Shown here: positions 1 through 11,832 of the stretch, piece after piece
Layout of the letters: every line of letters starts with the position of its first letter
Numbering within the stretch: the first letter of the stretch is position 1
Source of the DNA: Hirudinaria manillensis
Taxonomy: Eukaryota; Annelida; Clitellata; Hirudinida; Hirudinidae
Assembly: GCA_034509925.1 (NCBI GenBank)
Contig: CM067533.1
Location: 9,737,156-9,801,155, forward strand
Length of the DNA: 64,000 bases
Direction: 5' to 3'
Translations under genes and position numbers: made by a program
The notes under the pieces: generated by a model
Databases searched by the model: none
Told to the model about the DNA's origin: nothing
What the model saw: the letters and a program-made list of their open reading frames with translations, nothing else

Positions 1-96
1 CTTTGATAACCTTATCTCAAAAGTAATGCAGAAGATTGGAAGATTTACAAAATGAAACTTTATTCGCCTTCCTTTCGAGAATAAAAATATTTCATC

Positions 97-401
97 TGAC
101 CATCCATCCATCCATCCATCCATCCATCCATCCATCCATCCATCCATCCATCCATCCATCCATCCATCCATCCATCCATCCATCCATCCATCCATCCATC
201 CATCCATCCATCCATCCATCCATCCATCCATCCATCCGTCCGTCCATCCATCCATCCATCCATTCATCCGTCTATCCATCCATCCATCCATCCATCCATC
301 CATCCATCCATCCATCCATCCATCCATCCATCCGTCTATCCATCCATCCATCCATCCATCCATCCATCCATCCATCCATCCATCCATCCATCCATCCATC
401 C
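97..401. repeat. (ATCC)n microsatellite
   Basis: About 300 bases of nearly perfect tetranucleotide ATCC/CATC repeat with a few CGTC, TTCA and TCTA interruptions. It creates long open frames on both strands (Ile-His-Pro-Ser and Met-Asp-Gly-Trp periodicity) that are not genes. Confidence 0.98.
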
Positions 402-884
402 CTCATTGGGATTTGAAATCCACGGTCATTCATCGGCGTTGAGGGTAATTCAATCAAACATTGCTGTCGTCGTCTGATTGACAACCTTTGTTTTGGAAGC
501 GATTTTCGCGCCTCAATCCGTCATGACCAGTGGACGTCTGCTCTACATTCATAATAGACGTTTTACTCACTCTTCCCCCATACTTCACCCCCTCTGCCCC
601 TCCAGCCATGGTCTGCCGATCGTTCCAGCCATCCGCGACCAGCCATTCTCGATCGCTGAACGAATGTCGACTCATCGTAGCGAGTCGTCATGCTCTGATG
701 ACTCGGTCAGCGATACTTCAGCGTGGTTTTATTCTCTAGAAGCATCATCGCTCATTTCCTGCTGCCGTTTATCCATCGTCAGAAACTTTCACATTATGCC
801 ACGCTTCATTCGCCATTACTATTTCCGCATCAAGAAGTCTTTAATCACGTCTCCAGCATCATCCATCAGAACGTTCATAGCCTA

Positions 885-960
885 GCCCTAACCCTAACAC
901 CAACTCTAACCCTATGAGACTAACACCAACTCTAACCCTAGTCCTAACCCTAACCCTAAT
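885..960. repeat. Interstitial telomere-like CCCTAA repeat
   Basis: Imperfect CCCTAA/CTCTAA repeats, the complement of the animal telomere unit TTAGGG. A related CCCCAAA heptamer array follows at 1501-1576. Ordinary unique DNA surrounds both, so this is an interstitial tract rather than a chromosome end. Confidence 0.8.
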
Positions 961-1500
961 TCTAAACAAAACCGAACCAGACACTCTCTTAACCATATTC
1001 TCCAAAGAGCTCCAAGCAATATTTCCTCCAGAATTGTAAACAACTCAAGGGCTTCATTATCGTCCGCTTTCAAACATCAATTCCTTACTTTTCGTTCACA
1101 TTTGCACTCAAAATGACCACGTGGTGGTTGGAGTCGTCATTGTTTTATTGACTCATCAAGTTCAAGGTCATTCAATTCACACCTTACATTTGTCCATCCA
1201 TCCATCTTCCTTTTGCTCGTAAAGTGAATCCATTCACCAAAGCTATTCGCTCAATCCTTCATTCATCCACTTATACAAGCGTTCATTGATTCATCTAAGC
1301 ATCTGCCCACCGCCTCAATCATTTGCCAACCCAAATCCACCCGAAATCTCTCCATAAACAACCCCCAAACAAACAAGGCAATGCATGTTGACGGCCTGGC
1401 ACTACGTCTTAAGAGACGATTCATCCCAACGAAGTAATAAAGTAACGACAGACAGACAGCGACTCGTTTCTCGACGAAGTTTCAACGTTGTTACCCCAAC

Positions 1501-1576
1501 GGGACCCAAACCCCAAACCCCAAACCCCAAACCTCAAACCCCAAACCCCAAACCCCAAACCTCAAACCCCAAACTT
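1501..1576. repeat. CCCCAAA heptamer tandem repeat
   Basis: About ten copies of a seven-base unit, CCCCAAA with CCTCAAA variants. It accounts for the Pro-Lys-Pro-Gln-Thr frame in this region. Confidence 0.9.
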
Positions 1577-1910
1577 TAGTTTGAGGTCCGTAGACTTTTC
1601 TATTCACGGAGTGAAAGAATGAATTGATGGTTGAATAAAAAAAGTTTCAATGAAGGAATTATTAAGAGATGAAGGCAAATATAAAATTGTATCCTTGTGG
1701 ATCCACGGCATTGATTTTGTGAATTTCTGGATTTTAGAATTAAATGAAATAATAAAAATAAATATTATTTGTTAATAATATTAATTAATAAATTGTAATT
1801 AAAGAATAAAATATGGAATATTTTCATTAAAATTTAAAACTTTTATTTGATAAACAATTATATCAATTTATAGAATTACAAAAACACTTTACATATTATA
1901 ATTGATTATA

Positions 1911-1943
<33 letters not shown>

Positions 1944-2708
1944 AATGATGACTGAAAATATAAAATAATAAATAATAATTTTAAAAAATCATATAAAATA
2001 TTTATAAATAAAATGCCATATATCGTATAAATAATGGATAAATATTCTTATAAACCTGGTCGTCTAGTAATTCTGAAGACCACTTCTTCTGTTACTTCCA
2101 GTTTCATGCCATGCAATGGGACTGTCAAATTTCTTTCGAACCTCATCATCATCATCATCATCATCACCACCATCTCGGCCATCGTCATCGTCCTCATCAC
2201 CATCATCCTCGTCGTCGTCGTCGTCATCATCGGCGGTTTAGCCACAACGTACAGTTTCGTGATTATGTCCGCCATTACTCCGTTCCTTGCAATTACCGGC
2301 CAAAGACTCCTTGGCAGCTTAGTACTCACTCAATGCTAACTTCCTCATCGTCATCATCATCATCATCGTCATCATCGTCATCATCATCGTCATCGTCGTC
2401 GTCGTCATAAAGCAAACAATTTACAAGCATTATTTCATAATTGATGATATTCATTAGAAAAAAAAAACATTAAAATTAATAAATTATTTTAACAACGAAA
2501 ATCGTTCCATTTTCATTTTTAGTTTTCTTTTTCTTTTTCTTTCTTTTCTTTTTTTTTTCTTTTCAAATCCAAACTTCGACCTGTGATTGGCAGTTCCATT
2601 GTTTCCATGACGACGCTTGCGAGAATTTCAAAACGAGCAACTAATATTTCTCCACTGGGAGAGGATTATTTTATTATTTTCCTCGGAAATTATGTTTTAT
2701 TCATTTCA

Positions 2709-2739
<31 letters not shown>

Positions 2740-2864
2740 TTTTTTTTTTAAACATTTCAAAATTCCATGTTACTTTGAAATGTCAAATTTCAAAATTGTC
2801 TTAATCTCAAGATGGTCAGTACTTGTAATGAAATTTATTATTGCTATTATTATTATTATTATTA

Positions 2865-2895
<31 letters not shown>

Positions 2896-3375
2896 TTATT
2901 ATTATTAGAATTAACTTTTAAATTCGTTTCCAGGAAATTCTTCCGTCCTGAGATGGTGGTTCGTTGGCAGAAACAATGGAATCCTTGAGTCGTCCCTGAA
3001 TCTTGACCTCCGCGTGACCTCTGACAGAAGAAGTTGTGACGTCGACATTAGAGGTAATGACGACTACGACGATGATTATGATGATGATGATGACGATGAT
3101 GATAATGATGACGATGATGATGATGAGCGGTGATAATGATGATTACATCGGCGTTGACGATATTATTTTATATTAATTATGTTCGTTTATCACAATAATG
3201 ACGATTTAAATCAGTAAAACGTCCACACATTTGGAATGTAAATTTAATCAGTCTTTGAATTATTTATTTTGAAATCAAAGGATTTAATTCTCTTCACCGA
3301 CAATTAGGCTTTCACAATTAGACCGGGGCTTGTCACACGACCGCGATGATGTAGACGATGACGACGACGACGACG

Positions 3376-3406
<31 letters not shown>

Positions 3407-3708
3407 CGATGACGATGACGATGATGATGATGATGCAAGCATTGATAGTACAAAAAAATAGTCCCAATATGGTCCAACAAAGACCTTGTACTTGCTTGTA
3501 AAACCCCAAGAAATTGTTCTCGGATTGGGACGACCGAGTCCCCGTGTGAGGCGCTACATGAATGACATCCTCCGGCCCGCGATCCGTTTGATCGCAGCAG
3601 AGGAAGAGAGCTATATAAATGCTTTACAATGCTGTCTATTCTCCCGGTGAACATATCCGTTGGTGTCTCCTTTTTCTTGCTGAAATGTTCCCGCGGGACC
3701 TGTTGTGG

Positions 3709-3739
<31 letters not shown>

Positions 3740-4158
3740 TGGTGGTGATAGTGATGATGAGCCACCATTGATGATGATGATGATGATGATGTGATGCATG
3801 AAATTCATGAAATTCAGAGCTCATAAAAGTGAGTTGTCGAAGAGCATTATTTTGGGGTTTAAAAGTTAATTTCGTTTCCATTTCTAAATTTGGCTCTTGG
3901 GTAATTCCGCTCAATAATTCACTAGAAGGAACCGCACGAAAAGAGGCTTGATCGGAATACATTCCGACCTGACCTAAATCAAACCCCTCCAATCTGGGTC
4001 AAAGTTCATAGTTCACAGTCCTGACCTTATTTTTTTTAATGTATAATTGATTAAATTCAATTAAAAAGGATGGAAAAGATTAAATGACTTTAATGGAGAT
4101 TTAAAAGCCACACGCGAAGAAAATCGAAGACCAGCACATCCGATTGGGAATTACGGAT

Positions 4159-4185
4159 CATCATCATCATCATCATCATCATCAA

Positions 4186-4267
<82 letters not shown>

Positions 4268-4320
4268 GTTATTATTATTATTATTGTTATTATTATTATT
4301 ATTGTTATTATTATTATTAT
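4159..4320. repeat. (ATC)n then (ATT)n microsatellite
   Basis: Eight ATC triplets run directly into roughly 45 ATT triplets with occasional ACT or GTT variants. The poly-His/poly-Tyr reading frame here is an artefact of the repeat. Confidence 0.97.
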
Positions 4321-4460
4321 ATTGCTACTTCTACCACTAGTACACTACTACTGTTTATGCCATTATTGTTAATATTATTGTCCGGTGATACGTTTTATGA
4401 ATGGCTTAAAATATTATTATACATTATGCATTATGGTTTATTTAGTGAATTTTTCGATTG

Positions 4461-4642
4461 AATGAATGAATGAATGAATGAATGAACGAACGAACGAACG
4501 AACGAATGAATGAGTGAGTGAGTGAGTGAGTGAGTGAGTGAGTGAGTGAGTGAGTGAGTGAGTGAGTGAGTGAGTGAGTGAGTGAGTGAGTGAGTGAGTG
4601 AGTGAGTGAGTGAGTGAGTGAGTGAGTGAGTGAGTGAGTGAG
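4461..4642. repeat. (GAAT)n / (GAAC)n / (GAGT)n compound microsatellite
   Basis: A compound tetranucleotide array: GAAT, then GAAC, then about 33 GAGT units. Stepwise unit replacement inside one array is typical of replication slippage. The Thr-His-Ser-Leu open frames on the minus strand are not genes. Confidence 0.97.
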
Positions 4643-6592
4643 TTGATGGGTGGGCAAGACAACGTATCAATTATTAGTTGAGCACATGAACAGCATACAA
4701 TACAGAGTGCAGACAAGAAGGAATTGATGGAGAACATAAACCATGAACGGATGCACGAGGAGTAAATGTCTTTTCCATATCGGGCCATTGGGAGGTTTGG
4801 GAGAACTCCATTGAGAGCCTCACGTCATCACCTATATACCATCATCGTCGTCGTCATCATCATCATCACCTACATCATTGTCATCATCATCATCATCATC
4901 ATCAGCTACACCATTGGCATCATCGTCGTCGTCGTCGTCAATGCCTACGTCACATTCGCCTTCACCTCCATCATGTCATCAGAATAGTCAAAACAAGGTG
5001 CCAAAGTTGGAAAAAAAATTATTTCACTGCAATTGTTTGGAAATGTTATCAAATCGAGAAAAATGGAGGAATAAATTATGTTAATGGTCCAATAGAAAGA
5101 CCAAGTATTGCTTCGAGGTCACAACAACAACAGCAACAACAACAACAACAACGACAAGAAAATACAAAGCAAACAGTCATGCAACCCCGTGCAAAGCCAG
5201 TCCGATCTTATTAGATCGTTGCAAAGAAATTATGAGCATGGAATTTTTAAAACCTATTTCTAGACTCCTTCTTTCTTTGCTTTTCATTTACTCCGATTTC
5301 AGATGAATGTGAGCGATAATAAAGACAAAAATATCGCGAATAACAAAGAAAATCGACGCCGAAGAAAAAACAATATTCTGTTGATTTACAACCTAAAATG
5401 TTTTTACTTCCTTTATTCGTCTTTCCCTCTCTTTGAAGAAAAAAACCCGCCATTTTTAATTAAAACCCTGCTTGGTGCCGCCATTTTCCTGCCTCGAATT
5501 TGTTAGAATCTTTGTCGAAATAAAAACATATTTTTACTGGTAATTGAAAAACGAAAATGATAACAACTCCGGTTGCTTGGCAACCGAGAATCCAGGTAAT
5601 TTTTATACCTGGTTCACATTTCATGTCCATGCGGTCCTCAAGAATTCCTCTCAATTTTTTTCAGCCTTTTAAATTAAAACAAACGGCTGTTTATTTTAAT
5701 TATGTTTTCTCCATTTTCTTAACTCCTAATTATTTCACCAGAGGCCGTCTTGTCCGTCTTGTTGTATATTGCTTCCCGCAAAAAAAAAAAAAAAAATTAA
5801 AAACAAGTGACATAAAAACCACAGGAAATCCCCACGGAAAAGAAAAGCTGCCACGGGAAATCGCAAGTTTGCGAAATTGGAAATTCGTGGACTTCAGAGA
5901 CTCAAAATGGAAGCCAGTGAGTCATCGATCAAATGATTTCAATCTTCCGAGATGCAATTCCGAGCCAAAGGGGCACTGGATTCGACAACACGTTTTACCA
6001 CGCCTTGTCCTCACCTTTGCCGATATCAACCTCATATCATCATCGTCATCATCATCATCGTCATCGTCATCGTCATCATCATCATCACCATCATCGTAGT
6101 CGTCATCGCGTGAAGGGTGACAAAGCACCTCCGAGAACCGTTGCTCCTTATTAGCGGAAGGAGGACATGTCGACTCCTTGGTTTCTTATTCCACTTCCTG
6201 GATTATGACTCCACCGATGACGACGACGACGACGATGATGACTTGGATGATGAGGCCAGTGACCGGCTTTATTTCGACTCGAATCTTTTTTCCCCACTAA
6301 ATCCATCATCATCGTCATCGTCGTCGTCATCGTCATCGAATTTCTCTCCCGGAAAACCCTGCCAAAAATTGAAAATATTTTGTAAGAAAAAAAAAACCAA
6401 AATAAGCCGATAATCCGGCAGGAGCAAACCGAAATCCAAAAGCGAAACTTCAAAGAAACCGTGGAAATCCCAGGGACGTAGATTGCGCGGGAGCTCGAGA
6501 GACGTGAAATCGTGTCATCCTTAGAATGTTTTTTTATGTTTCTGAAATAATTTTTTTTTATTTTTTCCTCACTCGTCGTCATCCTCTTAACC

Positions 6593-7829
6593 ATGGTCGC
6601 CTCAGGTCGTCTGCTCGCCTGCCCGGGTTTCGTCTCCATAGTGGTCAACGATTGGTCAGAAGAGGAGGAGATCCTAAGGCATGACCTTTTGGTCGCCTGC
6701 CCTCCAGAGTTCAACTTCACCTTGACCTTTCCTTGCCAACCGCTCGGCTCCATTTCCGGTCCTGCAAGCCTGTTTGAACGTCATCGTCCCAATCATCGGC
6801 GATGGAAGGAAAGACTCTCCAGAGCAACCACCAACCATCTCAACCACCACAAACACCACTACCAAAGCCACTACTACCACCACTACCGTCGGCTCAACGA
6901 TTCGAGACCATTCTACGACCCTGAGGGCACCAACAACCCCCATTCGCAGGCTGAATTGCTCGGTCACGGACTGGATACTCAGTCGTCAGGAGTTGAAGAG
7001 GAAGAAGAAAAAGAAGAGTTCCGACTCGAATCTCATCTGGCGTTTGAAGTTTTATTGGACGACGGTGGAGAAATTTATAGAAAGTTGATGACTTCTCTCT
7101 CCTACAAAACATCTGACAATAGGACATCGAGCGATAACGAAGTAGACGACGACACCCAGTTGGTTCAGTCCGTCCCCGGGGGAGAAGCGGCCGCCATTTT
7201 CAAACATGGCGACGAAGGTGCATTAAACGTCGAACTAGAAGGTCGTCTTGTCATCCTTATTCTCGGCTTCACGATCGTTTTGTTTTTCTGTTCGTCGACT
7301 CGAAACTACTGCAAGGAAGAGAGTCGTCGTTTTGTCGACGATTGCGAACCAAATCTCGTCGAATTCTCCGGCAAAGTGCCCTGCGAACGAGTAGATTTAC
7401 TGCCGATTCTTCTGCGAAGATTCTGTCCTCAAAACCTGGGAGACGCGAAACACGAAACACTGGCAAGTCCATCGAAGATGAATGCGCAAATCCCAGGCGA
7501 TGATTGCAAAAAGACCGATGGTCGAACCAGCCTCTCGACCTTCACTCCAAGCGTCGACAAATTGAATCCAGAAAGAATAGAAATTGAGGTTGTCTGTTGT
7601 CAATCTTTATTTTAGATGTTAAATTTTCTCTCGTTTTGAAAGCAAAATAGCAGGACAAGAAGGTGAAGAAGAAAAAGAAGAAGAAGAAGAAGAGGAAGAG
7701 GAAAACTTCTGCTTCTTTGTAATCATCTTAATGCTTTATTTAAGGTTTTCTTTCCCTTTTGCAATGCGCAATCAATAGAAACGTGACCGAGCGAAATGAA
7801 AACAAGAACTCGGCAGGAAATAAATACAA

Positions 7830-7860
<31 letters not shown>

Positions 7861-10800
7861 AACAAACAAACATGGCCGAACGGACGTATCCGACTTGACA
7901 GCGACATTGTTTGTTTATTTTTAAGGAATAACAAAAAATTTATAAAAACACATCACGGACGAATCCAACCTGTGCAAAGTTTAGGCACAAGTCTCAATGT
8001 CGTTTAAAATATTTTATTAGAAATTAAAATAATATTAATAACATTAACTCCTTTAATTTTTCAAAATTTTTCTTTTTCATAAGAGCGCTGTAGCTAACTG
8101 GATTCCCAAACGGATCAATTCTGAATCGATGCGCGCCGTTAGAGACGAAATCAGCAGAGATTTATCTAAATTATTTGAAAATAAGTGGCCATCATTAGGA
8201 TCGATGTCAGCCTACTTTTGACATTCGAAAGATAAAGATGGTTCTATAACTCCACGCTTCAAAATTAATTAACACTCTTCCCCAAATACCGCGAAAGAAT
8301 GATAATTTTATCTTTTCTTCTTTCTAAAAATGGCTGCTTTTTATATGAATCTTGTTCTTCGAAATAATGCGCCAAAAATAGTAAAAAAATAAAAAAGTTA
8401 TAATGAAAGCATCATCCTTAATTTTTTTTTCCTAGACTCGCGCCGTGACAAAGATAATCCTGCCAGTCTTATATCTTACCACGGTGATTATGAGCTGCCT
8501 CTTGATCAGCTTCCCGGCAGTCCCACCACGGACGTTTCCGTGTCATCGGCATCTGGAGGCGAGTCCGGGAAAACTGGACAAATTCACCTTAATCGGGAGC
8601 ACTGACGGAGAAGAGGTAAACTTCGCAAGATCGCCCAACAGATATCGGTGGCAGTCCCGAGAAGGAAACCATCTCTTCCTACCCGCTCGTCCATTCGACC
8701 TCTCGAAGGTGGCTGACGACAGCTCGGCCACCACGAGCGACACCGGCCGACCGACGTCTGCGGACGGAAGCCTTAATCCCGAAGCAATGACCGATCTCTT
8801 ATCGGATTCCATCTCGGAATTATTCCTTCGCACCTCTTCAGATCGTCGCAATCGTCTTCAATCCCCCTGCACGTACGCATCTTCATCTGCCGTGGACTTG
8901 CAACACTTCTTACGACCCTACTCGGCCAAACTTCAAGACTTCATCAATCGAGTAAACAGATCGTCAACTTCTGAGAACGTTCGCTTGAACGTGAAGCGGA
9001 GGAAAGCGGTCTCCGCGGTTAATAAATTTCTCGCCGGCCTGGAAAAGTCCAACTCCTTTTTGTATTTGAACTCGCTCTTTGAAGAGGCAGCAAACAAACT
9101 CGATGTGGGGAGAAATTTCGGTCCCCAGAAGGGTCAGTTGGCGGTGGCAGACATGCTCGGACTGACGGATGAAATACCAAAAGGGGGGCTTCTGCCACTA
9201 AATTCAAAGTGAGTCACTATTTTCTCCTTTTTTTTTTTGAGTTATTATTATTACTAATATTATTATTATTATATTTAAGTTTTTATTTCCGAGAACATAA
9301 TGGCGGACCTGAGCTAGCCAGATAAGAAAATGTTGGCATGGTAGGATGATTAATTGAAAACAACTTAATCGTTTTAGCTGAAATCCGAAGCTCGGTTAGA
9401 TCTCAATTATCTTTTCTCTTAAATTTCTCGTCAGCTCATGTTTGCACGCCATTAAAAAGCATTTTCCACTCCAATTATAGAAAAATATCCGCTTTTCAGG
9501 AAGAATTTGAACGCCCTCTCATACAAACTATTCGTCACGCAACTCCGGGAACGCCTATTCCGAGCATTCCATCCTCCGGGACGCTCCGGAAATGGGTCAC
9601 TTTCCGACGGCCAGCAAAAAGTCAAAGCTCGGGGAGTGTGGAATAAAGCCTTCATCACTCGCTTCCATTCCTCGAAAGAGACCATTTATGACCTGGAAGG
9701 GGAAGACGAAGAAATCGGGGTCCTTGATTGCCTGCCTCCTTCGCTAGGAAATTTCTTGAGCGAATCTGGAGAGAATTTCAATGAGGAAAGGAGAGTGCTC
9801 AATAAATGCGCTCTTCTTTTACTTTTAATCATCGACTCGTACGGCTTGTTGTGCCGTTTTATTAGGACTTCAGCGAAGCTCAAGACGGCTCTACCGAGCA
9901 GAAGAAAGAAAGACGTCTCTTTATTCGACCAGCCCCAATATCGATTCTTCAAGACCCTCTCCAGTTGCGACAACTACTCTTTCCCAGTCGTGCGTACGGA
10001 ATCTAACCTGTATTCTCAACCTTTCCAGCTCGGTTCGAAGTTCGACGAAGCGGAGACTCAACTGAGATCATCGACGAATACCTCGCCGGCCTCTTCTCAA
10101 GGTCGCTCGCCGACAGTTCTCACCTTCGTGAGGAGAAGCACTCCTGCGTCGGCTTTCACCCAACTGAGGCACTGCCACGCTGCCCTTTCGGTCAGGCCTC
10201 TTGGCGCATCATTTTCGGATTTCGCTCGTTCCCTGCTGACTCGCTCTTCGGGAAATGAAACTGGAAGTGGAAGAGGAAGAGGCGGAGAAGGAGTAGAAAG
10301 GAATCGAGGTTGTGACTCGTTGCTGTCAGGAGAGCAGAGTGCCTTAGGAGATCCCGTAGAAAAGTTGAGGAAAACAAAATTCGGAGCATGGGATAAATCT
10401 GAATTAGGATGCGATAAAACAGACGGTCTCGGTGGACGGAGATTTGGCTCGAGGCCATGTATTAACCCGGGGAATAATGGAAGTTCGTCGCGGGAGTTCA
10501 CGAATGTTGATCTTCTTTGCAAGGCTGCAATATACTCTGTGATTGCCGGCGTCTCTATTTACCAAATTGCCACTAAATCGGACCAGACCAGAGATTCTCT
10601 GGGGGTTGCCATCGATGATTTGAGTTTGTTTTACGAGTCCGAAAGAGCCGACCAAACGATACTCGAGGCTATTCTCAAAATGGTCGTTGTCAGTCAAATG
10701 GAGACGTTCAAATTGGAATCGGAACTCGGAAAAGTTTTGTGTCTCGAAGCAGGTAACTAAATCGCGGAGTATCTAGAATAGATATCCCGGTATTTGATAC

Positions 10801-11613
10801 TAATAAATTCTCTGCCCTTCCATTGCGTGCCAGCGGACCGGGCAAACAAAACGGCACGCGAACGAACGAATGCACATTAAAAGTGACGAGCGATAATAAT
10901 GTTTGATAGAGCAAAGATTCGAAGAATGCCAGTACTTTGACAAAAAATTGTACGACGACGCAGTCTCCGACATTGCCGTGTTGGCGATAAATGCCGGCGA
11001 AAGGCGCACTTTGCTCAAAGGTTAGTGATTACGATCGATTTTGACGGATTCAGACTCTGGATTCCAGTGTAGGAGCTACGGAGGAAATTGTATGTTAATT
11101 AAGAAATTAAAACATTGAATCTCCCCACCCATGACCGAGATCTATCGATGAAAACAAGCATTTATTCCGACAAAATAATTTCTTATTTTCATGTCATACA
11201 TTTTTAAAGAACTGACACTTGCAGATTTATCAGCTTTAAATCGCCTCGAAAACGTCCGACAATCGCTTAAACTCGATGCCGTTTTTCTGGAACTGTCAAG
11301 CCTTCTCCGTCCCCAAATGTATGCCATTACGATCATCTTCGTCATCCAATGCTGCCTTGAGATTATCGATGGCATACGCTGCAGCTTGGCAGCTAGGATC
11401 AGTAGAAGTGACATTTCGAAAAGTACGAAAAAATTACGACAATTCAAGCGCTTCACTAAAAGTGCTGCCGATAGCGACCTGGCAAATTTATCATCTAGCT
11501 ATTCTCCCTGCGGATGTGCATATAGAAATCTGCTAGGACGAACCGTTCCGGAACGTTCAGTCCCAATTGATAAATCGCCCTTCCCGTCATCTTTTACAGA
11601 GACGAATGTCTAA
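6593..11613 (+). CDS. Unrecognised multi-exon, probably multi-pass membrane protein
   Basis: I do not recognise this gene. Five plus-strand exons join in phase: 6593-7588, 8436-9208 (donor GTGAGT), 9500-10752, 10910-11020 and 11210-11613, giving about 1178 aa ending in TAA; AATAAA lies at 11722. The first exon starts at a good ATG context (CCATGG), but a CAG acceptor a few bases downstream leaves room for upstream exons. Likely membrane segments are around residues 217-233 (ILILGFTIVLFF), 337-360 (start of exon 2), 693-712 (CALLLLLIIDSYGLL), 932-948 and 1081-1098. Exon 1 carries a low-complexity His/Thr region and an acidic Glu stretch. Exon 3 has Ser/Gly/Arg-rich linkers. It lies 220 bp upstream of M1AP on the same strand. 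The first intron uses a weak donor (GAG|GTTGTC), so exon 1 could belong to a separate transcript. No catalytic motif is visible. Confidence 0.45.
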
Positions 11614-11832
11614 TTTTAATTATAACAAAATTTGCCTTAAACTCAATCTGTACGGGTGACTTTTTTTAAATATATTATTTATTGTAGCAATTTTAACAGG
11701 AAAATTATTCTAATTTGTCGCAATAAAAGATTTAACATTATTCGACTCTTTGTGCAAAAATTCTTTGGTGTTTTGTTCGAATCGTCTGCTCGCGTGTCTG
11801 ATGTATCGGAGTTTTGAGTCTGGGGATTAAAA

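Larger units (their letters stand above)
1..6592. other. Repeat-rich stretch without a defensible gene
   Basis: This stretch holds mostly microsatellites: (ATCC)n at about 97-401, telomere-like CCCTAA repeats near 885-960, CCCCAAA repeats at 1501-1576, and ATT, ATC, GAGT and GAAT tracts between 1.9 and 6.4 kb. The long open frames are translations of these repeats (Pro-Ser-Ile-His, Tyr, Ser, Thr-His-Ser-Leu). One fragment, 2934-3053 on the plus strand, looks like a spliced exon: it is preceded by a pyrimidine-rich acceptor ending in CAG, followed by GTAATG, and open in only one frame over about 39 codons. It could be a 5' exon of the gene at 6.6 kb, because the phases would agree with a CAG acceptor at about 6607, but this is weak. 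Confidence 0.5.

Noticed and set aside
104-401. Short regular repeats considered as a CRISPR or satellite array
   Set aside because: It is a pure tetranucleotide microsatellite without spacers, in a eukaryotic genome.
2048-2145. Possible terminal exon on the minus strand (frame ending in a basic tail before TAA)
   Set aside because: About 30 codons between a microsatellite and a stop, with no identifiable partner exon.
3304-3992. Minus-strand frames with a non-repetitive stretch of about 85 codons between ATC microsatellites
   Set aside because: No splice signals, homology or downstream exons could be found, and both ends run into His/Asp repeat translation. It may be chance.
5557-6413. Plus-strand frames of 180 and 98 codons
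   Set aside because: They pass through poly-A, Ser and Asp repeats, lack splice context, and show no family resemblance.
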